Assembly (NCBI GenBank): GCA_021788675.1
Contig: JAJYKI010000004.1
Location: forward strand, 1-17,940
Reading direction: 5' to 3'
Length of the DNA: 17,940 nucleotides
From: a bacterium
Lineage (GTDB): Bacteria > Patescibacteriota > Saccharimonadia > Saccharimonadales > UBA4665
Every line of letters starts with the position of its first letter. The stretch's first letter is position 1. The translations under genes were made by a program, and so were the position numbers. A model generated the notes under the pieces. The model searched no databases and was not told where the DNA came from. It saw nothing but the letters and a program-made list of their open reading frames with translations. This document shows, one piece after another, positions 1 through 5,999 of the stretch.

Positions 1-776
1 CCGGCAGTGGCCATTCGGCTGGTCCACTTGGTCTGGCAGATATTTTTACGGCCCTGTACTTCGATGTTTTAAAACATGATCCTAAAAACCCGGATTGGCC
101 GGATCGGGATATTCTAATTCTTTCCAACGGTCATACGGTTCCGGTCAGGTACGCTACTATGGCCCGCGCCGGCTATTTTCCCCGCAAAGAGCTGATGACC
201 TTACGCCAGTTCGGTTCACGCCTACAAGGACATCCTGAGCGTAAGCGTTTGCCAGGACTTGAGTCGACCTCCGGCCCGCTAGGCAGCGGCTTAAGTCAGG
301 CCTGTGGAATCGCTTTGGCGCACCGGATGGATCAAATTCATCATCGTTGGGTTTACGTTGTCATGGGTGACGGCGAGACCGACGAAGGCAATGTCTGGGA
401 GGCTGCGATGCTCGCGGGAGCTAACCACCTAAGTAATATCATCGCGATCATAGACCGAAATAATATCCAGATCGACGGCCCGACCGAAGTAGTTATGCCG
501 CTTGAAGACTATAAGGCGAAATGGGAGGCTTTCGGCTGGCACGTCCTGGAGATTGACGGCAATAATATCGAGGACGTGATTGACGCCTGCGCTATGGGCC
601 GGGCAATCATTGAAAAGCCGGTCATGATTTTAGCCCATACGGTTGCCGGTAAAGGTGTGGACTTTATGGAGTACGATTTTCACTGGCACGGTATGCCGCC
701 TAATTTTGAACAAGCCAACAAAGCGCTTAAAGAATTAAGAACCCTCGGCGGTAAGATCAGGAGCGAACATGAGTAG
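1..776 (+). CDS. Transketolase, N-terminal (TPP-binding) subunit, 5'-truncated by the window edge
   Basis: This is the first half of a split transketolase (EC 2.2.1.1), which moves two-carbon units between ketose and aldose phosphates in the non-oxidative pentose phosphate pathway in the cytoplasm. The reading frame is open from position 3 and enters already in homology: GSGHSAGPLG corresponds to the GSGHPGG motif and SNGHTVPVRYA to the SKGHA.P.LYA motif, so the ATG at 159 is internal and the true start lies left of the window. The thiamine diphosphate/Mg motif is clear: GDGETDEGNVWEAAM followed by DRNN. HWHGMPPN carries the conserved active-site HG.P. The gene overlaps the C-terminal subunit by 8 bp (769-776), the usual arrangement for a heterodimer made in equal amounts. 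The family is certain; the exact substrate preference cannot be read from the sequence. Confidence 0.95.
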   Translation, partial: GSGHSAGPLGLADIFTALYFDVLKHDPKNPDWPDRDILILSNGHTVPVRYATMARAGYFPRKELMTLRQFGSRLQGHPERKRLPGLESTSGPLGSGLSQACGIALAHRMDQIHHRWVYVVMGDGETDEGNVWEAAMLAGANHLSNIIAIIDRNNIQIDGPTEVVMPLEDYKAKWEAFGWHVLEIDGNNIEDVIDACAMGRAIIEKPVMILAHTVAGKGVDFMEYDFHWHGMPPNFEQANKALKELRTLGGKIRSEHE

Positions 777-1746
777 CTTGGTTTACGACATCGGTCGCGA
801 TCAGCTGATTCAAGAACCGATTCGATTAGGCTTTGGCCGCGGTTTAGAAAAAGCCGGTCATGTTTATAAGAATGTCGTTGCGGCTTGTGCCGACCTGACC
901 GAATCAACCCAGATGCATTTATTCAGACAAGCTTTTCCGGACCGGTTTGTAGAAATAGGTATTGCCGAGCAGAACCTTGTAACCGTGGGCAGCGGCTTGG
1001 CCGCCGCCGGCAAAATCCCATTCGTTAGCAGTTATGCGGCCTTCAGTCCCGGTCGGAACTGGGAACAGATCCGGACGACGATCTGTCTTAATGATGTGCC
1101 GGTCAAAATAGTCGGCTCGCACGCCGGTGTCAGTGTCGGACCGGACGGCGCAACCCATCAGATGCTCGAGGATATCGCCCTAATGCGCGTATTGCCCAAT
1201 ATGGTAGTGATTGCCCCTTGTGATAGCATTGAGGCCGAAAAAGCCACCTTAGCTATGGCAGCCGACCAGCGCCCTAACTACATGCGTTTGGCCAGAGAGG
1301 CCACACCCGTTATTACTAAGCCGGAAACACCTTTTGAGATCGGGAAAGCGCAGGTGTTTGAAGCCGGCAGTGACGTTAGTATAATCGCTACCGGCACAAT
1401 GACCTACCAGGCATTATTGGCCGCCGAGCAGTTATATAAGGACGGTATTGAGGCTGAAGTGGTCCATGTCGCCACTATTAAGCCGCTAGACAGCGACGTT
1501 ATTTTAGCTAGCGTTAAAAAAACCAAGGCAGTCGTAACGGCTGAAGAGGGCCAACTAAACGGCGGTCTGGGTGGCGCTATAAGTGAGCTTCTAGGAGAAT
1601 ATTATCCCGTACCGTTGCGGCGTATCGGCATGAAAGACCGGTTCGGCGAGTCCGGTGAGCCCAATGAATTACTTAAGCATTTCGGGCTGGACGCCAATCA
1701 TATCCGGTTGGCGGCACATGACGTAGTCGCGCGAAAAAAGAGATAA
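769..1746 (+). CDS. Transketolase, C-terminal subunit (pyrimidine-binding and C-terminal domains)
   Basis: Second half of the split transketolase, 325 residues, the expected size for a free-standing C-terminal subunit. Residues about 20-185 form the pyrimidine-binding domain with the cofactor-activating glutamate E67 in VEIGIAEQNL, then SYAAFSPGR and the GPDGATHQ loop. Residues about 195-315 form the C-terminal domain, with VVTAEEGQLNGGLGGAI near the end. The start at 769 is supported by AGGAG at 759-763, five bases upstream, and by the 8-bp overlap with the N-terminal subunit, which points to translational coupling. The fold is shared with DXP synthase and the E1 beta subunit of 2-oxoacid dehydrogenases, but the partner immediately upstream is a transketolase N-half, so transketolase is the natural call. 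Confidence 0.94.
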   Translation: MSSLVYDIGRDQLIQEPIRLGFGRGLEKAGHVYKNVVAACADLTESTQMHLFRQAFPDRFVEIGIAEQNLVTVGSGLAAAGKIPFVSSYAAFSPGRNWEQIRTTICLNDVPVKIVGSHAGVSVGPDGATHQMLEDIALMRVLPNMVVIAPCDSIEAEKATLAMAADQRPNYMRLAREATPVITKPETPFEIGKAQVFEAGSDVSIIATGTMTYQALLAAEQLYKDGIEAEVVHVATIKPLDSDVILASVKKTKAVVTAEEGQLNGGLGGAISELLGEYYPVPLRRIGMKDRFGESGEPNELLKHFGLDANHIRLAAHDVVARKKR

Positions 1747-1765
1747 AAGAGAAGGGTGGATAGTT

Positions 1766-2680
1766 ATGCCTAGAACATTAGAAGAGATGCGCAGTAGCTG
1801 TGCGCGTGCCAGGAGCCGCATGCAGGACGCCAGAGAGCAGCATTGGGCTTTCGGAGCGTTTAATTTGGATGACGAACCGACTCTGATTGCCGTAGCCAGA
1901 GCTGCCCGTAAGCATAACGCTCCGGTACTGGTCGAAGTCAGTCAGGGCGAAGTCGACGATATCGGCATTAACAATATCCGTGACCTGGTAGATAATATTA
2001 AAAACTCTTACGGAATAGAAATTTACGTCAACCTTGATCATAGCCCGAGCGTTAACGCCGCCAAGCTGGGTATTGAGGCCGGTTTTGAATTTATTCACAT
2101 TGACGTTTCTCAGGCCGATCATAATGCCAGCGACGCGGATATCATAGCTGCGACTAAAGAGGTGGTCGAATACGCCAAATTAACCGGCGCATCAGTCGAG
2201 AGCGAGCCTCATTATTTCGGCGGATCTTCCAATTTACATCTTGAGAAAATCGATTACGATGAAATCAAAAAGACGTTCTCGACGCCCGACGGAGCCAAGG
2301 CGTTTGTTGACGCGACCGGTATCGATACGTTCGCGGCCGCGATTGGTAATCTGCACGGTAAATATCCAGTACCTAAAAAACTAGACTTGGATTTGCTTAA
2401 ACAAATCCGTCAGACGATTAATTGCAATATAAGCCTGCACGGCGGCAGCGGTACGCCCGGGCATTACTTTAGAGATGCCGTTAAAATCGGTGTCAGCAAG
2501 ATTAATATCAACTCTGACATGCGCATTGCCTACCGGGAAGCGCTTGAAAAAACTTTGCAAGCTAATCCTAATGAATACTCAGTGGCCAAACTGGTATCAA
2601 AAGACGTCATTGGGGCCGTTCAGGCGGTTGTCGAGAGTAAAATAGCCGATTTCAATTCAGCTGGCCGGGCTCAACCCTAG
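1766..2680 (+). CDS. fba: Class II (zinc) fructose-bisphosphate aldolase
   Basis: Cytoplasmic enzyme of glycolysis/gluconeogenesis that cleaves fructose 1,6-bisphosphate to dihydroxyacetone phosphate and glyceraldehyde 3-phosphate. At 304 residues it is a normal class II TIM barrel. Visible motifs: AFGAFN near residues 28-33, the catalytic Asp and zinc His in NLDHS (D91, H92), ESE around 145-147 where class II enzymes carry a metal-contacting glutamate, GNLHG (H197), LHGGSG (H225), and NINSDMR (247-253) in place of the usual N.DTD.R phosphate/substrate motif. AAGGGTGG at 1752-1759 supports the start. It lies 19 bases after the transketolase C-subunit, so co-transcription is likely and both enzymes feed the glyceraldehyde 3-phosphate pool. 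Tagatose-bisphosphate aldolase belongs to the same family and cannot be excluded by sequence alone, but pathway context favours FBP aldolase. Confidence 0.93.
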   Translation: MPRTLEEMRSSCARARSRMQDAREQHWAFGAFNLDDEPTLIAVARAARKHNAPVLVEVSQGEVDDIGINNIRDLVDNIKNSYGIEIYVNLDHSPSVNAAKLGIEAGFEFIHIDVSQADHNASDADIIAATKEVVEYAKLTGASVESEPHYFGGSSNLHLEKIDYDEIKKTFSTPDGAKAFVDATGIDTFAAAIGNLHGKYPVPKKLDLDLLKQIRQTINCNISLHGGSGTPGHYFRDAVKIGVSKININSDMRIAYREALEKTLQANPNEYSVAKLVSKDVIGAVQAVVESKIADFNSAGRAQP

Positions 2681-2688
2681 ATATAAAA

Positions 2689-2720
2689 CATAAGCGCGGT
2701 TGATTATTGCGGCGCTTATG
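2689..2720 (+). promoter_or_regulatory. 9-bp perfect stem-loop between fba and the coiled-coil gene
   Basis: CATAAGCGC (2689-2697) is the exact reverse complement of GCGCTTATG (2712-2720), with a 14-base loop. No T-run follows, so it does not look like a Rho-independent terminator. Located between two genes that otherwise look like one operon, it could stabilise or demarcate the fba message, or influence translation of the next gene. It swallows the ATG at 2718, which favours the downstream ATG at 2739 as the start of the next gene. Confidence 0.55.
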
Positions 2721-2738
2721 GTCTATAGTAGATTTAGG

Positions 2739-2978
2739 ATGCAGTCTTTGAGTGAGGATGAGAAACGGCAGGTTTTGGGGGCGGTTTTAGCTGACCAATT
2801 GAGTGCTTTGCACGACGCCGTGAATGACTTGCCGGAAATTAAAAAACAACTTGACCGCTTGGAAGAGCAGGTAGGGGTCGTAAAAGATGACGTCAAGGTC
2901 GTCAAGGCGGCAATCACCAGCCTGAGTGATCAGGTCAATACTCAGGAAAGGCAAATCGCCGAACTCAAGGCGTTTTAA
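2739..2978 (+). CDS. Small coiled-coil protein, function unknown
   Basis: A 79-residue acidic to neutral protein if begun at ATG 2739. The frame stays open upstream to an ATG at 2718 and a TTG at 2700, but these lie within or before the 2689-2720 hairpin and have no Shine-Dalgarno. No convincing ribosome site precedes 2739 either, so the start is uncertain. From about residue 27 to the end the protein is a continuous heptad pattern of L, I and V (for example IKKQLDRLEEQV, then VKVVKAAITSLSDQV), predicting a parallel coiled coil, with no membrane segment or signal peptide. It sits between fba and the sugar kinase, 24 bases before the latter, and so is probably co-expressed with sugar-phosphate enzymes. 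I do not recognise a family; it could be an oligomerisation or scaffold protein, which is a guess. Confidence 0.7.
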   Translation: MQSLSEDEKRQVLGAVLADQLSALHDAVNDLPEIKKQLDRLEEQVGVVKDDVKVVKAAITSLSDQVNTQERQIAELKAF

Positions 2979-3002
2979 TAAACAGTAAATAAAGGTGGGA
3001 CT

Positions 3003-4004
3003 ATGGCACAAAAACCGGATGTAATAAGCGTTGGCGATATCGTTACAGACGTATTTATTAAACTGCTTGATGATCAGGCGCGCGAATACAGCGACGATAG
3101 CGGCAGGTGGCTTACCATGCCGTTCGCTACCAAAATACCTTTCGATAGCGCTGAAACCATTAAAGGGGTTGGCAACGCCGCCAACGCGGCAGTTGCCTTT
3201 GCCCGCTTAGGCCTAAACTCGGCCTTTGCTACCAACGTCGGCGGCGATCAGGAGGGTCGTGACATGATAGCGTCACTCCAGACCAACCAGGTGGACACCA
3301 GGTTTGTCAGCATCAACCAGGATAAAGTCAGCAACGTTCATTATGTTTTGCGCTACCAGGTTGAACGCACTATTCTCATTCGCCACGAAGCCTATGACTA
3401 CCACTGGCCGCATCTACGCCCCGATGAAATGCCGTCCTGGCTTTATTTCAGCTCGATTTCCCGCCATGCTATGGAATACCATGACCAGATTGCGGATTGG
3501 CTTGAAAGCCATCCGGAAGTTAAGATGGCATTCCAACCCGGTACGTTCCAGATGGAAGCCGGAGTTGAAAGGTTACGGCGGATATACGCCCAGAGTGACA
3601 TCCTAATAGTTAACCGCGAAGAAGCTGCCCTAATTACCGGCGGTAACCATGATGATTACTTCGATCTGTTAAACCGGATGCATGGCCTAGGCGCCCAGGT
3701 TGCCGTCATTACTGACGGGCCAAACGGAGCAGTCGCCAGTAACGGTAAAGAAGCCTTCCGCATGCCGCTCTATCCTGACCCGGCGCCCCCGGTAGACAGG
3801 ACCGGTGCCGGTGACGCATTCGCTTCGACTTTCGTGGCCGCTTTAATTAAAGGCAATACGATTGAAGGTGCTCTGCAGTGGGCGCCAATCAACTCTATGA
3901 GCGTGTTGCAAAAGGTCGGCGCTCAAGCCGGCCTACTCAGCGAAGCCGAACTTGAACATTATCTGGCTAATGCGCCGGATACTTACAAACCGGAACGCAT
4001 GTAA
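3003..4004 (+). CDS. PfkB/ribokinase-family carbohydrate kinase
   Basis: ATP-dependent kinase of a sugar or sugar phosphate, 333 residues, cytoplasmic. The N-terminal signature is GVGNAANAAVAFARLG (55-70), the substrate-lid side of the fold. NREE at 204-207 fits the family's N..E metal motif. DRTGAGDAF (265-273) is the second PfkB signature, with G268-A-G the anion hole and D271 the catalytic base. A strong AAAGGTGG (2991-2998) precedes the ATG by four bases. The substrate cannot be assigned: ribokinase, fructokinase, adenosine kinase and 1- or 6-phosphofructokinase all share these motifs. Its position at the end of a transketolase-aldolase operon makes a sugar-phosphate pathway substrate more likely than a nucleoside. 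No typical PfkA phosphofructokinase lies in the window. Confidence 0.92.
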   Translation: MAQKPDVISVGDIVTDVFIKLLDDQAREYSDDSGRWLTMPFATKIPFDSAETIKGVGNAANAAVAFARLGLNSAFATNVGGDQEGRDMIASLQTNQVDTRFVSINQDKVSNVHYVLRYQVERTILIRHEAYDYHWPHLRPDEMPSWLYFSSISRHAMEYHDQIADWLESHPEVKMAFQPGTFQMEAGVERLRRIYAQSDILIVNREEAALITGGNHDDYFDLLNRMHGLGAQVAVITDGPNGAVASNGKEAFRMPLYPDPAPPVDRTGAGDAFASTFVAALIKGNTIEGALQWAPINSMSVLQKVGAQAGLLSEAELEHYLANAPDTYKPERM

Positions 4005-4028
4005 GTCTGGCAAGCACGTTAACGCTTA

Positions 4029-4037
4029 TGCTAGGAT
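4029..4037 (+). promoter_or_regulatory. Candidate extended -10 promoter for the 417-aa gene
   Basis: TGCTAGGAT (TG-n-TAGGAT) lies 56 bases before the ATG at 4093, in the 88-bp gap after the sugar kinase. It shares TGCTA with the elements before uvrB and dnaE. No good -35 is seen. A TA-rich run at 4041-4048 is an alternative -10, with TTAACG (4019-4024) as a weak -35. Confidence 0.4.
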
Positions 4038-4092
4038 AGATATATATAGCTTAGGGGTAACGAATTAAAAAAGTCATACATAAAAATCCTAC

Positions 4093-5346
4093 ATGAATAG
4101 AACATTATCTCTGCTGTTTGAAGCACAAGAACCGGATTTTCATCATATGCTGGTTAAGTTAGAGGCAACCGCCGCCCATGCCGCCCACGATATCCGCTTA
4201 GTGGAGCATGTGAACGCGTCCTGCAGGGAAAAGATCAGTGCGCTCGGTCTTGATCCGCACGACAGCACCGGCGAAGAAATCTTCCAGGCTTTAGTGGTCA
4301 AACTGGCTGGTGACGACCGGATTTTAATCAAACGTCTGCGTGAATTAAGCGCTCATCATGTTAACGCGGCGGGTAGCGTTACGGATGGAATCGTCTACGC
4401 GCTTAAGCAGTCATCGCGTGAAAAATTAGGTTTCGGCATTAAAAGTGCGGTATTAAAGCGCATCCTTACCAAAACTCCACCGAAGCGCACGATGCGGGCT
4501 ATCGGTTACCGGTCGGTATCCTCGATGCTGAAACGCGAACCGCTACCGCTAATAGTGAGCGTGGCAGTCAATTACGAATCACAAACCTGGCTCAAGCAGT
4601 ACACTCAACAAGTCAAAGACCTAAAGCCTATGGACTGCGAGACTAGAGACGTGATGGTCTACGGTCTAAATTCTGAGCGCTGGCATAAAATATCCGCCGA
4701 GCTAGTGCCGTTAATAAAGCAGACGGTTATAGTCGAACGGGAATTGGCGGCGCTGGTAGTTTTAAATATGCCGAATAATAACCCGAAAGCCGGCTTAACG
4801 ACTGCGACGCTTGGTTTAGGCTTGAGCGGTCTGAATGAGATTCATGCGGCGGCCGGTTATTTGAAAATTAGCCAGGTATCGCCGAACTTCGGCGAACGAC
4901 TGAGCCGTTGCATTAATAGTGAGCCGCAGCTAAGTATCGGGCTGTTCGATGTCCCGCTCTCTTGGGAAACGGTACAGCGTTTCGTCCACCGGCTTAAAGG
5001 TAGCTTAGACTTGAGCAGCGAGGATCATTTAGACGTGCGGGAGTTAATCGGCTGGCAGCCGGTCGAAAAAATGTTAGCCCGGATTGCACCCGAGCTTGAA
5101 TTTTGGAAGGACTCAAGCCACCTCGCTCAACTGGACAGGTTCCATCCCCTATCATTCAATATTTTGGATAACGCTTTTAATTTGTTTAATCAGCGAGATT
5201 ATGAGCAGCGGATTTACCGCAGTGCCCAGCGTAATTTATGGCAGGAGCTGGTTATGCGTTATATCCGTCCGGATTTGCTGATTCAGGCGATTAATCATGA
5301 ATTACAACCTAAGTTGGCGGCTGAGCTTGAGCCAATCAGTGCCTAG
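4093..5346 (+). CDS. Unassigned 417-residue cytoplasmic protein
   Basis: I do not recognise this protein. The frame is long, uninterrupted, uses the same codon style as its neighbours and starts with an ATG without a visible Shine-Dalgarno. It has no signal peptide and no clear membrane segment. It appears to have three parts: an N-terminal helical module (about 1-95) with the turn LGLDPHDSTGEEIFQAL; a central mixed region (about 110-260) with the basic stretch KRILTKTPPKR and the beta-like LPLIVSVAVNYE; and a C-terminal helical module (about 340-417) containing FNILDNAFNLFNQRDYEQR and ELVMRYIRPDLL. No nucleotide-binding loop, zinc cluster or catalytic signature is evident. The SLOG-type gene follows after 23 bases, so the two are likely one transcript. 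Probably a lineage-restricted conserved protein; its function is open. Confidence 0.8.
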   Translation: MNRTLSLLFEAQEPDFHHMLVKLEATAAHAAHDIRLVEHVNASCREKISALGLDPHDSTGEEIFQALVVKLAGDDRILIKRLRELSAHHVNAAGSVTDGIVYALKQSSREKLGFGIKSAVLKRILTKTPPKRTMRAIGYRSVSSMLKREPLPLIVSVAVNYESQTWLKQYTQQVKDLKPMDCETRDVMVYGLNSERWHKISAELVPLIKQTVIVERELAALVVLNMPNNNPKAGLTTATLGLGLSGLNEIHAAAGYLKISQVSPNFGERLSRCINSEPQLSIGLFDVPLSWETVQRFVHRLKGSLDLSSEDHLDVRELIGWQPVEKMLARIAPELEFWKDSSHLAQLDRFHPLSFNILDNAFNLFNQRDYEQRIYRSAQRNLWQELVMRYIRPDLLIQAINHELQPKLAAELEPISA

Positions 5347-5369
5347 AAAGAAAGGACTATAGATTTATT

Positions 5370-5936
5370 ATGTATCAGATTGCTGTATCGGGAGCCGCTA
5401 AGGGAGATAGCGTAGAAGAGGGTAAGGATTTAGCGCGGGCCATGGGGGCGGCGATTGCCGACTCCGGTCATGCTTTATTGAGCGGCGCCACTATCGGGCT
5501 GCCCAACTATGCGGCTGAAAGCTATAAACAGGCTGGCGGTAAAATGAGTATCGGCATCAGTCCGGCCAGCTCGAAAGTTGAACACATCCTTAAATACCGT
5601 TTGCCGACTGAGGCTTATGACACGATTTTGTATACCGGCTTGCATTATATCGGTCGTGATACGCTGTTGATTACGTCAAGCGATGCCGTGGTAAGTATCG
5701 GGGGCCGGATCGGTACGCTGCATGAATTCACGATTGCCGTCGAAAGCGATACGCCGATTGCGTTTTTGCAGGGTGCCGGCGGTATCAGCGAAGAGATTCA
5801 GACTTTACTCTCTTTGGCCCATCCGCTGCGTGAACAAAATGAAATCATCTTCAGCGACTCACCGACGGAACTGATCCATGAACTGACTAAAACACTGGAT
5901 CATCTGCACGGCCGCTACAAAGGCTTGTACTACTAG
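5370..5936 (+). CDS. SLOG/LOG-type Rossmann-fold nucleotide-binding protein
   Basis: 188 residues with the layout of the SMF/DprA-LOG superfamily: an opening strand IAVSGAAKG, SGHALLSGATIGLPNYAAE (a GG.G..G-type loop followed by a helix), then ITSSDAVVSIGGRIGTLHEF. The last segment corresponds to the family's (P)GG.GT..E motif, here with Ile replacing the Pro (GG 111-112, GT 115-116, E119). These proteins bind nucleotides or nucleotide-sugar moieties; the LOG branch hydrolyses cytokinin-type nucleotide monophosphates, while other branches act as ligand sensors. Retention of the Arg, GT and Glu would permit activity, but the substrate is unknown. AAAGGA at 5351-5356 lies 13 bases before the ATG, slightly far. 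It follows the 417-aa gene closely and is separated from uvrB by a promoter region. Confidence 0.85.
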   Translation: MYQIAVSGAAKGDSVEEGKDLARAMGAAIADSGHALLSGATIGLPNYAAESYKQAGGKMSIGISPASSKVEHILKYRLPTEAYDTILYTGLHYIGRDTLLITSSDAVVSIGGRIGTLHEFTIAVESDTPIAFLQGAGGISEEIQTLLSLAHPLREQNEIIFSDSPTELIHELTKTLDHLHGRYKGLYY

Positions 5937-5950
5937 CCCTATTATGCCCC

Positions 5951-5964
5951 TAAAGACGTCTTTA
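5951..5964 (+). promoter_or_regulatory. 14-bp perfect palindrome upstream of uvrB, candidate operator
   Basis: TAAAGACGTCTTTA is a perfect inverted repeat ending six bases before the candidate uvrB -10, where a -35 would lie. No -35 hexamer is seen there, and the site is not the Gram-positive or E. coli LexA consensus. CTTTAAG is also repeated directly at 5960-5966 and 5981-5987, exactly 21 bp (two helical turns) apart and flanking the -10. Because it has no loop or T-run it is not a terminator for the preceding gene. Confidence 0.45.
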
Positions 5965-5967
5965 AGC

Positions 5968-5976
5968 TGCTACAAT
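5968..5976 (+). promoter_or_regulatory. Candidate extended -10 promoter of uvrB
   Basis: TGCTACAAT fits TG-n-TATAAT with one mismatch in the hexamer (TACAAT at 5971-5976). Transcription would begin near 5983, giving a leader of about 17 bases that just includes AAGGT (5985-5989) before the ATG at 6000. It shares the 11-mer TTAAGCTGCTA (5962-5972) with the region before dnaE. Confidence 0.6.
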
Positions 5977-5999
5977 TAGGCTTTAAGGTAATTAATTAT

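Noticed and set aside
159..776. Taking ATG 159 as the transketolase N-subunit start
   Set aside because: The frame is open and clearly homologous upstream to position 3, with the GSGH and SNGH motifs before 159, so the gene is truncated by the window edge.
2689..2720. Hairpin read as a Rho-independent terminator after fba
   Set aside because: No T-run follows the stem and the downstream genes lack their own obvious promoter.
3304..3606. 100-aa plus-strand frame inside the sugar kinase gene
   Set aside because: It lies wholly inside a well-conserved PfkB gene in another frame; the translation is Arg/Met/Lys-rich without any motif.
4018..4025. CGTTAACG palindrome after the sugar kinase
   Set aside because: Eight bases are likely by chance, with no T-run and no repeat elsewhere; not enough for an operator or terminator.
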